This document shows positions 16,593 to 25,383 of a stretch of DNA of 64,000 bases, in pieces. Within the stretch, counting starts at the first letter, position 1. Every line of letters begins with the position of its first letter. The DNA is from Amycolatopsis tolypomycina. Lineage in GTDB: Bacteria; Actinomycetota; Actinomycetes; Mycobacteriales; Pseudonocardiaceae. The DNA lies in contig NZ_FNSO01000004.1 in assembly GCF_900105945.1 (NCBI RefSeq), positions 124,001-188,000 of the forward strand, written 5' to 3'. Below the pieces are notes generated by a model. That model was not told where the DNA came from, ran no database searches, and saw nothing but the letters and a program-made list of their open reading frames with translations. A program made the position numbers and the translations under genes.

Positions 16593-17048
16593 TCAGTGGG
16601 CCGCGTTGTCCTTGGCCGGCTCCACCAGCTCCACCAGCACTCCGCCCGCGTCCTTCGGGTGGACGAAGTTCACCCTGCTGTTCGATGTGCCCCGCTTCGC
16701 CTCCTCGTACAGCATGCGCAGGCCCTTTTCGCGCAGGGCCGCCGCCGCCGCGTCCACATCGGACACGCGGTACGCCAGCTGCTGCAGGCCGGGGCCGCTC
16801 TTGGACAGGAACTTGCCGATCGCCGAGTCGTCGCGGAGTGGGGCCAGGAGCTGGATCTGGGTCTCCGTGCCCGCCGTGCCCGGGGCGCGCAGCATCGCCT
16901 CGCGTACCCCCTGCTCCTCGTTCACCTCCTCGTGCGCGACCTCCAGGCCGAAGTGCGCGCGGTGGAACTCGATGGCCGCGTCGAGGTCGGGGACCGCGAT
17001 GCCGACGTGGTCGATGGCCGTCACGAACGGCCGCAGGGCGTCATTCAT
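16593..17048 (-). CDS. mce: Methylmalonyl-CoA (ethylmalonyl-CoA) epimerase
   Basis: The enzyme interconverts the 2R and 2S forms of methylmalonyl-CoA, which is needed between propionyl-CoA carboxylation and the B12-dependent mutase. The 151-aa glyoxalase/VOC-fold protein has the metal-ligand motifs [11 protein letters not shown] near the N-terminus, [21 protein letters not shown] and VLVELVEP near the end. The length and all motifs fit the family. It is divergent from a thiolase and the mutase chaperone meaB, and close to ccr. The mutase itself is not in the window. Confidence 0.94.
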   Translation of the reverse strand: MNDALRPFVTAIDHVGIAVPDLDAAIEFHRAHFGLEVAHEEVNEEQGVREAMLRAPGTAGTETQIQLLAPLRDDSAIGKFLSKSGPGLQQLAYRVSDVDAAAAALREKGLRMLYEEAKRGTSNSRVNFVHPKDAGGVLVELVEPAKDNAAH

Positions 17049-17185
17049 GGAGGCAGGATAGGGGGCGCGCGGGGCGCGTCGAGGCCGAATCGTCGCGTGC
17101 CCCGCCTCACACTGGCTCCATCAAGAAGCCCTGCTCCCGGGTATGGTCGGGAAAACTGCCCATGCGCCGATGCTTGGAGGACGCC

Positions 17186-18373
17186 GTGTCCGGTTCCGTG
17201 ATCCTGGGTGCCGCCCGTACGCCGATCGGGCGCCTGCTCGGCTCCCTCAAGGACTTCACGGGAGCCCAGCTGGGCGGGGTTGCGATCAAGGCGGCCCTCG
17301 AGCGCGCCGGGGTCTCCCCGGAAGCCGTGCAGTACACGATCATGGGCCAGGTGCTGACCGCCGGCGCCGGGCAGATCCCGGCCCGCCAGGCCGCGGTCGC
17401 CGCCGGCATCCCGATGGGCGTGCCCGCCCTGACGATCAACAAGGTCTGTCTCTCCGGCCTCGACGCCATCGCGCTCGCGGACCAGCTCATCCGCGCCGGC
17501 GAGTTCGACCTCGTCGTCGCCGGCGGGCAGGAGTCGATGACCCAGGCACCGCACCTGCTGCCCAAGTCGCGCTCCGGCTACAAGTACGGCGACACCTCGC
17601 TCGTCGACCACATGGCCCACGACGGCCTCTTCTGCGCCTTCGACCAGGTCGCCATGGGTGCCTCGACGGAGAAGTACAACTCCCGCTACGGCGTGACCCG
17701 CGAGCAGCAGGACGCGTTCTCCGCCCGCTCCCACCAGCGCGCCGCCGAAGCCATCAAGAACGGCTACTTCGCCGACGAGATCGCGCCGGTCTCCATCCCG
17801 CAGCGCAAGGGCGACCCGGTCGTCTTCGACACCGACGAGGGCGTCCGCGCCGACACCACCGCCGAAAGCCTCGCCAAGCTGCGCCCCGCCTTCGCCTCCG
17901 ACGGCACCATCACCGCCGGCTCGGCCTCGCAGATCTCCGACGGCGCCGCCGCCGTCGTCGTCGCGAGCCGCGCGAAGGCCGAAGAGCTCGGCATCACGCC
18001 GCTCGCCGAGATCGGCGCGCACGGTGTCGTCGCCGGGCCCGACGCGAGCCTGCACGAGCAGCCGTCGAACGCCATCCTCGCCGCGCTGGCGAAGGCGAAC
18101 CTGACCGCCGACGCGCTCGACCTCGTCGAGATCAACGAAGCCTTCGCCGCCGTCGGGCTCGTCTCGACCGAGAAGCTCGGCCTCGACCCGGAGAAGGTCA
18201 ACGTCAACGGCGGCGCCATCGCCCTCGGCCACCCGATCGGCGCCTCCGGTGCCCGGCTCGCCGTGCACCTGATCCACGAGCTGCGCCGCCGTGGCGGCGG
18301 GCTCGGCGCGGCCGCGCTGTGCGGTGGCGGTGGCCAGGGCGACGCCCTGCTGCTGCGGGTGCCGTCCGCGTAA
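17186..18373 (+). CDS. Acetyl-CoA acetyltransferase (thiolase)
   Basis: A thiolase of 395 aa that condenses or cleaves acetoacetyl-CoA. The nucleophilic Cys is in [12 protein letters not shown], and the C-terminal catalytic motifs are [17 protein letters not shown] and [13 protein letters not shown]. The GTG at 17186 lies five bases after GGAGG, so I prefer it to earlier in-frame starts with no ribosome site. The stop is immediately followed by the meaB start, so the two genes are co-translated. With ccr and the epimerase it fits the acetyl-CoA to crotonyl-CoA branch of the ethylmalonyl-CoA pathway. Confidence 0.93.
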   Translation: MSGSVILGAARTPIGRLLGSLKDFTGAQLGGVAIKAALERAGVSPEAVQYTIMGQVLTAGAGQIPARQAAVAAGIPMGVPALTINKVCLSGLDAIALADQLIRAGEFDLVVAGGQESMTQAPHLLPKSRSGYKYGDTSLVDHMAHDGLFCAFDQVAMGASTEKYNSRYGVTREQQDAFSARSHQRAAEAIKNGYFADEIAPVSIPQRKGDPVVFDTDEGVRADTTAESLAKLRPAFASDGTITAGSASQISDGAAAVVVASRAKAEELGITPLAEIGAHGVVAGPDASLHEQPSNAILAALAKANLTADALDLVEINEAFAAVGLVSTEKLGLDPEKVNVNGGAIALGHPIGASGARLAVHLIHELRRRGGGLGAAALCGGGGQGDALLLRVPSA

Positions 18374-19339
18374 GTGGCCGGACCACTCGACCTCGACGAC
18401 CTCGTCGGCCGCGCGCGGGACGGACAGGCCCGTGCCGTCGCGCGGCTGCTGTCGCTCGTCGAGGACGCCCACCCCCGCGTCGCCGAGATCGCACGGGCGC
18501 TGACCCCGTACACCGGGCGGGCCCGGGTCGTCGGGCTCACCGGGCCGCCCGGTGTCGGCAAGTCGACATCGACCTCGGCGCTGCTCACCGCGTTGCGTGC
18601 GGAGGGCAAGCGGGTCGGCGTGCTCGCCATCGACCCGTCTTCGCCGTTTTCGGGCGGGGCACTGCTCGGCGACCGGATCCGGATGACCGAGCACGCCACC
18701 GACCCGGGCGTGTTCATCCGCTCGATGGCCACCCGCGGACACCTCGGCGGGCTCTCGTGGGCGACGCCACAGGCGGTGCGGGTGCTCGACGCGGCCGGCT
18801 TCGACGTCGTGCTGATCGAGACCGTCGGTGTCGGTCAGTCCGAAGTGGACGTCGTGAAACTCGCCGACACCACGGTGGTGCTGCTCGCCCCGGGCATGGG
18901 TGACGGCATCCAGGCCGCGAAGGCCGGCGTGCTGGAGATCGCCGACGTGTTCGTCGTGAACAAGGCGGACCGCGAGGGCGCCGACGCCACGGTGCACGAC
19001 CTCAAGCAGATGATCTCCTTGGCCCGCCGGGAGATCCGCGGACCGAGCTGGCGCCAGCCGATCGTGCGGACCGTCGCGGCGAAGGGCGAGGGCGTCGACG
19101 AGGTCGTGGAAGCGCTGGCTGCGCACCACGACTGGCTGGTGGCGCACGACGAGCTGGCCCGGCGCCGGGTGGCCCGGGCGCGTGACGAGGTCGAGGCCAT
19201 CGCGCTCCGGCGGCTGCGGGCCGAGCTGGTGGACCTGCGCGGCGGGGGACGGCTCGCCGGCGTCGCCGAGCGGGTCGTGGCGCGGGAGCTCGATCCCTTC
19301 GCCGCGGCCGAAGAACTGATCGCGGATCTGCGGGGGTAG
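18374..19339 (+). CDS. meaB: MeaB, GTPase chaperone of methylmalonyl-CoA mutase
   Basis: MeaB protects and reloads the adenosylcobalamin-dependent methylmalonyl-CoA mutase. The 321-aa product carries the G1 loop GLTGPPGVGKSTSTSAL near residues 52-68, DPSSPFSGGALLGDR, the ETVGVGQSEVD switch and the specificity motif VNKAD, which together identify the ArgK/MeaB G3E GTPases. The GTG start directly abuts the thiolase TAA. It fits the neighbouring epimerase functionally, although the mutase subunits lie elsewhere. Confidence 0.94.
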   Translation: MAGPLDLDDLVGRARDGQARAVARLLSLVEDAHPRVAEIARALTPYTGRARVVGLTGPPGVGKSTSTSALLTALRAEGKRVGVLAIDPSSPFSGGALLGDRIRMTEHATDPGVFIRSMATRGHLGGLSWATPQAVRVLDAAGFDVVLIETVGVGQSEVDVVKLADTTVVLLAPGMGDGIQAAKAGVLEIADVFVVNKADREGADATVHDLKQMISLARREIRGPSWRQPIVRTVAAKGEGVDEVVEALAAHHDWLVAHDELARRRVARARDEVEAIALRRLRAELVDLRGGGRLAGVAERVVARELDPFAAAEELIADLRG

Positions 19340-19661
19340 CGCCCCGGGCTCGCCGGTTGGCCATCTGTGGCGGCACCTCACGGCGGCCGTGCGCCGGAAG
19401 GCCGACGCGAGCCGTGTGAGCAGAAAGCGTGCCACCACAACAGGTCTTCGGCGCAACGTCATGATGCCCTCCTCTTCGTTCGCGGCGGGATTGCCGTGTG
19501 CCGACCATCGTGCGCCGGGGGTCCGACAATTTCCGGGGTGTGGGCGCCGAGGTTCACCCGATGGACTGACGAGGGCGACTTTCGCCGGTTCTGGCTGTCG
19601 GTGCCGGGCCCTAGACTGCGGGGCGCTCCGGAACCGGGCGATCACTGGGAGGGCGTGCAGG
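19340..19661. other. 322-base intergenic region before the cyclophilin gene
   Basis: Apart from the promoter-like motif at 19596-19617 I see no gene. A minus-strand ATG at 19462 has a good GAGGAGGG site, but the frame runs on antisense through meaB and the thiolase, so I do not call it. Confidence 0.6.
19596..19617 (+). promoter_or_regulatory. Promoter matching the RecA-independent DNA-damage (PafBC-type) motif
   Basis: TGTCGGTG, eight bases, TAGACT: an exact fit to the TGTCRGTG-N8-TANNNT form known for mycobacterial RecA-independent damage promoters. It lies 45 bases before the cyclophilin ATG in the right orientation. Regulation by DNA damage is inferred from the motif. Confidence 0.55.
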
Positions 19662-20387
19662 ATGAAGAAGACACTCGTCACCGCGCTGGCGGCGGGCGCG
19701 TTGTTCGTGGCCGGGAACGGCGTCGCCACGGCGGCCGACGCGCCGCCGCCGAAGACGACCCACGGACCGTGCCAGTACACCGAAACCCCGGACGAACCGC
19801 CCGCGCGCCCGGTGCCGCTGCCACCCGACCCGCGGCACACGCCGAGCCGCGGCAAGGTCGACGTCGCCATCCCGACCAGCCAGGGTGCGCTGCCGCTGAC
19901 GCTCGACCGCGCGAAGGCGCCGTGCACCGTGCAGGGCTTCCTGCACCTGGCACGGCACCGGTTCTACGACCACACGGTGTGCCACCGGCTGACCGCGTAC
20001 CCGACGTTGAAGGTGCTGCAGTGCGGCGACCCGACCGCGACCGGTGAAGGCGGGCCGGGCTACAAGTACAAGGACGAGCTGCCGGTCGACCTGCCGCCGG
20101 CGCCGACCGACCCGACCGGCGCCCGCCGCGTCTACGCGCGCGGCCTGCTCGCGATGGCCAACGCGGGACCGGACACGAACGGCTCGCAGTTCTTCGTCGT
20201 CTACGGCGATTCCGCGTTGCGGCCGAACTACACGGTGTTCGGCACGGTCGGTGCGGAAGGGTTGCGGACCCTCGACAAGGTCGCGGCCGGCGGGATCCAG
20301 CCGACCGCGGAGGACCCGGCGCCGGTCGACGGCACGCCGGTGCTGCGGACGGAACTGCTCCGGGTTCGGCCGGACTGCTGGTTCTGA
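19662..20387 (+). CDS. Secreted cyclophilin-type peptidyl-prolyl isomerase
   Basis: The 241-aa protein begins with a signal peptide (MKKTLVTALAAGALFVAGN, cleavage likely after ATAADA) and a Pro-rich spacer to about residue 65. The cyclophilin domain then has RHRFYDHTVCHRL in place of the usual FHRV segment, LAMANAGPDTNGSQFFVVYG and YTVFGTV. The catalytic Arg is retained in CHRL. It is exported and probably folds secreted or cell-wall proteins. The ATG follows GGGAGG. It is a single gene with a DNA-damage-like promoter. Confidence 0.88.
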   Translation: MKKTLVTALAAGALFVAGNGVATAADAPPPKTTHGPCQYTETPDEPPARPVPLPPDPRHTPSRGKVDVAIPTSQGALPLTLDRAKAPCTVQGFLHLARHRFYDHTVCHRLTAYPTLKVLQCGDPTATGEGGPGYKYKDELPVDLPPAPTDPTGARRVYARGLLAMANAGPDTNGSQFFVVYGDSALRPNYTVFGTVGAEGLRTLDKVAAGGIQPTAEDPAPVDGTPVLRTELLRVRPDCWF

Positions 20388-20430
20388 CGGTGGTCGCGGG
20401 CCGCTCCGGTGGGGCGGCCCGCGGGTATCA

Positions 20431-20640
20431 CGTGTGATTGGAGGCATCTCGCGTGATTGGAGGGTCGACTCGAGTGATTGGAGGGTCGACTCGCGTACCT
20501 GGGCGGACGACACGCGTACCCGGGGGCGTGACTCGTGTGGCTGGGGGCGGGATTCGCGTGATTGGGGGCGGGATTCGCGTGATTAAGGGCGGGACTCGTG
20601 TGATTGGGGGCGGGACTCGCGTGATTGGGGGCGGAAGTGG
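20431..20640. repeat. Ten 21-bp tandem units
   Basis: Units of the form CGTGATTGGGGGCGGGACTCG repeat ten times in 210 bp. The last four are nearly identical and the first is degraded. The period is a multiple of three and the plus strand reads RVIGGGT repeats in frame, but there is no ribosome site and no conserved context. The array fills the space between the cyclophilin gene and the convergent MocR gene. Confidence 0.85.
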
Positions 20641-22023
20641 TTAGGGGGTTGCTTCGGCTAGGGCCTCTACCAGGTTTTGGGTTGCGCCGGTGAATGCGTG
20701 CTTGGGGGTTGCCGCGTAGCCGACCAGCAGGCCGCCGGGGGCGTTGGGGGTCATCCAGTGGCCGGCCAGGCCCTCGATGCCGATCGAACGGCGGCGGCAG
20801 GCGGCCAGGGCCGTGGCCTCGGAGGGGCCGTCCGGGGGGAGCATCAGCAGCAGGTGCAGGCCGGCCGCGATGCCGTGCGGCCGGACCGAGTCCGGGAGGG
20901 CCGCCAGCAGGCGGGTGCGGCGCGAGCGGTACTCCGCGCGGCTGCGGCGGACGTGCCGGTCGTAGGCACCCGAGTCGATCAGCTCGGCCAGCGCCAGCTG
21001 GTTCAGCAGTGCCGGGCGGGAGCCGCTGTCGGCCATCGCCGCGCGGACCGGCTCCACCAGTGACCGGGGCAGGACCAGCCACGCGAGGCGGAGGGCCGGG
21101 GCGAGCGTCTTGCTGGCCGTGCCCGCGTACACCACCCGCTCCGGGGCCAGGGCCTGCAACGCCCCGACTTGCTGGCGGTCGAAGCGGAACTCGCCGTCGT
21201 AGTCGTCCTCCAGCACGTACGCGCCCGATTCGCCCGCCCAGCGGGCCAGCGCCGCTCGGCGCGGTGGGGCCAGTGTGACACCCGTGGGGTACTGGTGCGC
21301 CGGGGTGACGACCACCGCCGGACTGTCCAATGCGGACACGTCGATGCCGTGGCCGTCGACGTCCACGCCGACGATCCGCGGGCCCTGCGCCGCCGCGATC
21401 GAGCGGTACATGCCCAGCGAGGGGTTCTCGAACGCCATCTCGCCCGTACCCAAGGAGAACAAGGCACGGGACACCACCGCGATGGCGTGGGAAAACCCGT
21501 GGCACACCACGATCCGCGCCGGGTCGGCGACCACCCCGCGAGCCCGCGCCAGATAGCCGGCGAGGGTGTCCCGCAGCTCCGGTGCGCCCAGCTCCGACTC
21601 GTAGCCGAACGCCGACGCCGGCGTCCGCAGCAGGGCCCGGCGGGTCGCGGTCAGCCAGGCCTGCCGCGGGAACGCCGTCAGGTCCGGACGGCCCGGACGC
21701 AGGTCCCAGCGCGGTGCCGGGTCGCGCGGGGCCTGCCGGGGCGCCGACTGGGGGAGCGAACCCGCCGTCGCCACCCGGGTCGGCGCGCCCTGGGCCGTGC
21801 GCAGGTAGCCCTCGGCGGCGAGGTCGGCGTACACGCGCGTGACCGTGCCGCGGGCGACGCCGAGGTCGTGGGCCAGCGCGCGGGTCGAGGGCACCGCCGC
21901 GCCCGCCTGCCAGCGGCCGTCGCGGATGGCCGCGCGGATCGCCGCCGCGAGCCCGGCGCGGCCGGACGCGGGCTGCCAGCCGAGGTGGACGTCGAGCCCG
22001 GAACTGGACCACGATTCCGTCAT
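20641..22023 (-). CDS. MocR/PdxR-family regulator (GntR-aminotransferase fusion)
   Basis: The 460-aa protein has an N-terminal GntR winged helix (about 20-85, with PSTRALAHDLGVARGTVTRVYADL) fused to a fold-type I aminotransferase-like domain. The PLP lysine is in VYAGTASKTLAPALRLAW, and Asp/Tyr ligand regions include EDDYDGEFRFDR. Such regulators sense PLP or an amino compound and control a divergent gene. I chose the ATG at 22023; an upstream extension crosses the operator. It faces an AhpD-like and a PEP-mutase-like gene over a 24-bp inverted repeat. Confidence 0.92.
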   Translation of the reverse strand: MTESWSSSGLDVHLGWQPASGRAGLAAAIRAAIRDGRWQAGAAVPSTRALAHDLGVARGTVTRVYADLAAEGYLRTAQGAPTRVATAGSLPQSAPRQAPRDPAPRWDLRPGRPDLTAFPRQAWLTATRRALLRTPASAFGYESELGAPELRDTLAGYLARARGVVADPARIVVCHGFSHAIAVVSRALFSLGTGEMAFENPSLGMYRSIAAAQGPRIVGVDVDGHGIDVSALDSPAVVVTPAHQYPTGVTLAPPRRAALARWAGESGAYVLEDDYDGEFRFDRQQVGALQALAPERVVYAGTASKTLAPALRLAWLVLPRSLVEPVRAAMADSGSRPALLNQLALAELIDSGAYDRHVRRSRAEYRSRRTRLLAALPDSVRPHGIAAGLHLLLMLPPDGPSEATALAACRRRSIGIEGLAGHWMTPNAPGGLLVGYAATPKHAFTGATQNLVEALAEATP

Positions 22024-22026
22024 GTG

Positions 22027-22050
22027 ACTGGACCATACCCGTGGACCAGT
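22027..22050. promoter_or_regulatory. Operator between the MocR gene and the AhpD-like gene
   Basis: ACTGGACC, eight bases, GGACCAGT-type arms: an inverted repeat with one asymmetric base per arm that also contains two direct copies of TGGACCA. It lies directly upstream of both divergent start codons. MocR proteins typically bind such paired sites, so this is the likely target. Confidence 0.65.
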
Positions 22051-22069
22051 TCGCACTAGCGTGGAAGGC

Positions 22070-22531
22070 ATGAGCAAGCGAATCGCGCTCGGGGGCGCCC
22101 CCGAGCTCTACCAGGCGATGGCGAACCTGCAGGCCGAGGTGAACAAGGCCGGCGCCAACGCGGGGCTCGACCCCAAGCTGCTGGAACTGGTGAAGACCCG
22201 CGCGTCGCAGATCAACGGCTGCGCGTACTGCCTCGACATGCACTCCCGCGACGCGCTCGAGCTGGGCGAGTCGCCGCGGCGGCTGTTCGTGCTCGACGGC
22301 TGGCGCGAGACCGACCTGTTCACCGAGCAGGAGCAGGCCGCCCTCGCCCTCACCGAAGCCATGACGAAGCTGTCCGCGACGCAAACGGTGCCCGACGACG
22401 TCTACGAGCAGGCGGCGAAGGTGTTCACCGAGGACCAGTACCGCGCGGTGGCGTGGGAGATCATCGCCATCAACAGCTGGAACCGGATGACCATCACCAG
22501 CCACACGCCGCTGCCGAAGCGGGACGCGTGA
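22070..22531 (+). CDS. AhpD-like carboxymuconolactone decarboxylase family protein
   Basis: The 153-aa all-helical protein has the alkylhydroperoxidase motif INGCAYCLDMHSRDAL, with the CxxC redox pair and downstream His. It is therefore probably a peroxidase or thiol-disulfide enzyme rather than a decarboxylase. The ATG at 22070 lies after GGAAGG and close to a CACTAG -10-like element. The stop overlaps the GTG of the next gene. Being divergent from a MocR regulator, it is likely its main target; the substrate is unknown. Confidence 0.9.
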   Translation: MSKRIALGGAPELYQAMANLQAEVNKAGANAGLDPKLLELVKTRASQINGCAYCLDMHSRDALELGESPRRLFVLDGWRETDLFTEQEQAALALTEAMTKLSATQTVPDDVYEQAAKVFTEDQYRAVAWEIIAINSWNRMTITSHTPLPKRDA

Positions 22532-23265
22532 GCGCCGCCGCGCTCAAGGCGCTGCACGTCCCCGGCAAGCCGCTGATCCTGCCGAACGCCTGGGACGCCG
22601 ACACCGCGAAGCTCGTCGAGGCCGCCGGGTTCCCCGCCGTCGCGACCAGCTCGGTCGCCGTGGCGGCCGCGCTCGGGTTCGCCGACGGCGAGCAGGCGCC
22701 CGCGGCCGAGATGTTCGCCGCCGCCGCGCGGATCGCGAAGGCGGTCGACGTCCCGGTGACGGTCGACGCCGAGTCCGGTTACGGCCTCTCCGGCGCCGAA
22801 CTGGCGGCCCGACTGCTCGACGCGGGCGCGGTCGGCTGCAACTTCGAAGACACGGACCACGCCACCGGCGACGTCCGGCCGGTCGCCGAGCAGGCGGCCC
22901 GGATCGCCGCCCTGCGCGAGGCGGCGGGAGACGGCCTGGTGATCAACGCCCGCGTCGACTCCTTCCGCGGGGTGGACCCGGAAGAGGCGCTCGAAGCGGG
23001 CATCGCCAGGGCGAAGGCCTATCTCGACGCGGGCGCCGACTGCGTCTACCCGATCCACCTGAAGGCGCCGGAGCTGATCGCGGAGTTCGTGCGGGAGACC
23101 GGCGCCGCGGTCAACGTGACCGCGTGGCCGGGCAGCCCGGGCCTGGAAAGCCTCGCCGATCTGGGGGTGGCGAGGATTTCGCTGGGCGGCGGGCTCTGGC
23201 ACCACCTGCGGAAGCAGTTCGAGGCCGCCGTGCAGGGCGTCGCGGAAGGCAAGCTGCCGTACTGA
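22528..23265 (+). CDS. Isocitrate lyase / PEP mutase superfamily protein
   Basis: The 245-aa TIM-barrel protein has the family motifs LPNAWDADTAKLVEAAGF, VTVDAESGYG, NFEDTDHATGD and INARVDSF. These correspond to metal- and carboxylate-binding positions in 2-methylisocitrate lyase and phosphonomutases. The catalytic KxxxCG loop of true isocitrate lyases is absent, so C-C lyase activity on another oxaloacetate-like or PEP-like substrate is more likely. GTGA overlap with the AhpD-like gene places it under the same MocR control. Confidence 0.88.
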   Translation: MSAAALKALHVPGKPLILPNAWDADTAKLVEAAGFPAVATSSVAVAAALGFADGEQAPAAEMFAAAARIAKAVDVPVTVDAESGYGLSGAELAARLLDAGAVGCNFEDTDHATGDVRPVAEQAARIAALREAAGDGLVINARVDSFRGVDPEEALEAGIARAKAYLDAGADCVYPIHLKAPELIAEFVRETGAAVNVTAWPGSPGLESLADLGVARISLGGGLWHHLRKQFEAAVQGVAEGKLPY

Positions 23266-23269
23266 ATGG

Positions 23270-23318
23270 CCGAAGGCCGCCGCGAGGGGATCGGGAACAC
23301 CCTCGCGACGGCCTTCGG
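23270..23318. terminator. Bidirectional hairpin between convergent genes
   Basis: 19-base arms (23270-23288 and 23300-23318) pair at 18 positions with an 11-base loop. It lies between the ends of the PEP-mutase-like gene and the symporter gene. Confidence 0.85.
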
Positions 23319-23343
23319 GGTCGTGCCGCCGGAAACCCGGCCG

Positions 23344-24957
23344 CTAGTGCGCGACCGCCTTCTCGGCGCCCGCACCGGTGAGGGAGCGGACCTCCATCTC
23401 GGCGTACTTCTTCTCGTCGTGCTCCTTGGACAGGACCGTGCCCAGCCAGCCCAGGATGAACGCGGCCGGGATCGAGACGATGCCCGGGTTGCTCAGCGGG
23501 AACCAGGCGAAGTCCGCGGTCTTGATCATCGACGTGCTCTTGCCCGACACCGCGGGCGAGAAGACGATCAGGATGATCGTGATCGCCAGGCCGCCGTAGA
23601 TCGACCACAGCGCGCCCTGGGTGTTGAACCGCTTCCAGAACAGCGAGTAGAGGATCGTCGGCAGGTTCGCCGACGCCGCCACCGCGAAGGCCAGCGCGAC
23701 CAGGAACGCCACGTTCTGCCCGTTGGCCAGGATGCCGCCGCCGATGGCGAGGATGCCGATCACCACCGCGGTGATCCGGGCGACCTTGACCTCCGAGTCC
23801 GGCGACGTCTTGCCGCGCTTGACGACGTTCGCGTAGACGTCGTGGGCGAAGGACGCCGACGCCGTGATCGTCAGGCCGGCGACCACCGCGAGGATCGTCG
23901 CGAAGGCGATCGCGGAGATCAGGCCCAGCAGCACCGGCCCGCCCAACTCCAAAGCGAGCAGCGGTGCGGCGGAGTTGACCCCGCCCGGCGCCTTCTTGAT
24001 CGTGTCCGGCCCGACCAGCGCACCGGCGCCGTAGCCGAGCACCAGCGTCAGCAGGTAGAACAGGCCGATCAGGGCGATCGCCCAGACGACCGAGCGCCGC
24101 GCGTCGCGGGCCGTCGGCACCGTGTAGAAGCGCATCAGCACGTGCGGCAGGCCCGCCGTGCCCAGCACCAGCGCGATGCCGAGGGAGAAGAAGTCCAGCT
24201 TGGACGTGCCGGTGGCGCCGTACTGCTTGCCCGGGCCGAGCAGCGATTCCCCGGCCTTGCCCGCCTTGTCGACGGCGGCCTGCAGCAGGCTGGAGAAGTT
24301 GAAGCCGTACTTGCCGAGCACCCAGAGGGTGATCGCGAGCGTGCCGACGATCAGCAGCGCCGCCTTGATGATCTGCACCCAGGTGGTGCCCTTCATACCG
24401 CCGATCAGGACGTAGGCGATCATGATGACGCCGACCACGGCGATCACCAGCGCCTGCGCACCGGTGCCTTCGACGCCGAGCAGCAGGGCCACCAGGCCGC
24501 CCGCGCCCGCCATCTGCGCGAGCAGGTAGAAGAACGACACGGCCAGTGTCGACGTCGCGGCCGCGGCCCGCACCGGGCGCTGCTTCATCCGGAAGGCCAG
24601 CACGTCGCCCATCGTGAACTTGCCGGTGTTGCGCAGCAGTTCCGCGACCAGCAGCAGCGCGACGAGCCACGCCACCAGGAAGCCGATCGAGTAGAGGAAG
24701 CCGTCGTAGCCGTTGATCGCGATCGCGCCGGCGATGCCGAGGAACGACGCCGCCGAGAGGTAGTCACCCGAGATCGCGATGCCGTTCTGCGGGCCGGTGA
24801 AGGCGCGGCCGGCGGCGTAGTAGTCCGACGCCGTCTTCGTGTTGCGGCTGGCCCGGAACACGATCACCAGCGTGATGATCACGAAGAGGGCGAAGATGCC
24901 GACGTTGAGGAGCGGGTTGCTGCCCTCAACGCCCGCGGCGAGAGTGGCGGTGCTCAT
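23344..24957 (-). CDS. ActP-like cation/acetate symporter
   Basis: A 537-aa sodium:solute symporter with about 13 membrane helices. Family segments include RAFTGPQNGIAISGDYLSAAS near the N-terminus, ALVIAVVGVIMIAYVLIGGM and LGTAGLPHVLMRFYTVP. The combination with a preceding DUF485 gene (ATGA overlap) is the hallmark of the acetate permease pair YjcH-ActP, so import of acetate or a related short monocarboxylate is likely. A second symporter and a LytS/LytTR sensor pair upstream suggest regulated carboxylate uptake. Confidence 0.9.
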   Translation of the reverse strand: MSTATLAAGVEGSNPLLNVGIFALFVIITLVIVFRASRNTKTASDYYAAGRAFTGPQNGIAISGDYLSAASFLGIAGAIAINGYDGFLYSIGFLVAWLVALLLVAELLRNTGKFTMGDVLAFRMKQRPVRAAAATSTLAVSFFYLLAQMAGAGGLVALLLGVEGTGAQALVIAVVGVIMIAYVLIGGMKGTTWVQIIKAALLIVGTLAITLWVLGKYGFNFSSLLQAAVDKAGKAGESLLGPGKQYGATGTSKLDFFSLGIALVLGTAGLPHVLMRFYTVPTARDARRSVVWAIALIGLFYLLTLVLGYGAGALVGPDTIKKAPGGVNSAAPLLALELGGPVLLGLISAIAFATILAVVAGLTITASASFAHDVYANVVKRGKTSPDSEVKVARITAVVIGILAIGGGILANGQNVAFLVALAFAVAASANLPTILYSLFWKRFNTQGALWSIYGGLAITIILIVFSPAVSGKSTSMIKTADFAWFPLSNPGIVSIPAAFILGWLGTVLSKEHDEKKYAEMEVRSLTGAGAEKAVAH

Positions 24958-25313
24958 CCGTGCTCCTTCGCAGTGTCGTTTTCAATGTCCTCACGGATCT
25001 TCTCCGCGACCGGGTCCAGCTTCCGGTTCGCGTACCGGACGTAGAGGCCGGTGATGACGAACGTCGAGACGAACTGCAGCAGGCCGAAGATCAGGCCGAT
25101 GTTGATGTTGCCGAGCACCTTGGTGCTCATGAAGCCGTGCGCGTAGTCCGCGAGGAGCACGTACAGCAGGTACCAGACGAGGAACACCGCCGTCATCGGG
25201 AAGACGAACCGGCGCAGGCGGCTGCGCAGCTCGCGGAACTCGGTGCTCTCGTGTGCTCGTTCCCAGATCGTTTCTGAGGTCTCCGGGGGCCCGCCGGTGT
25301 CCGTCGTGCTCAT
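24954..25313 (-). CDS. DUF485 membrane protein
   Basis: A 119-aa protein with two membrane helices, FVFPMTAVFLVWYLLYVLLA at about residues 37-56 and LIFGLLQFVSTFVITGLYV at about 74-92, separated by a short loop. The soluble N-terminus and the tail RKLDPVAEKIREDIE are typical of DUF485 (YjcH) proteins that accompany ActP symporters. It is translated just before the symporter, with an ATGA overlap. The family has no defined biochemical role. Confidence 0.92.
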   Translation of the reverse strand: MSTTDTGGPPETSETIWERAHESTEFRELRSRLRRFVFPMTAVFLVWYLLYVLLADYAHGFMSTKVLGNINIGLIFGLLQFVSTFVITGLYVRYANRKLDPVAEKIREDIENDTAKEHG

Positions 25314-25383
25314 CGCTGCTCCCTGCGACGCTGCGGAAAGTGACGTGCGACACCGTAGGGACCCGTGAGGGCTGAGTGAAGGT

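Noticed and set aside
17045..19927. Very long open frame on the minus strand opposite the thiolase, meaB and cyclophilin genes, with a good GAGGAGGG site before an ATG at 19462
   Set aside because: The plus-strand genes are unambiguous enzymes with intact motifs; the antisense frame is a product of high GC codon bias and gives a Gly/Ala/Arg-rich low-complexity product with no recognisable domain.
20431..20640. CRISPR-like array
   Set aside because: Units are contiguous 21-bp copies without unique spacers, and no cas genes are present.
20438..20644. Small ORF of RVIGGGT repeats
   Set aside because: It simply reads the 21-bp tandem array, which has a period divisible by three; there is no ribosome site and the product is purely repetitive.
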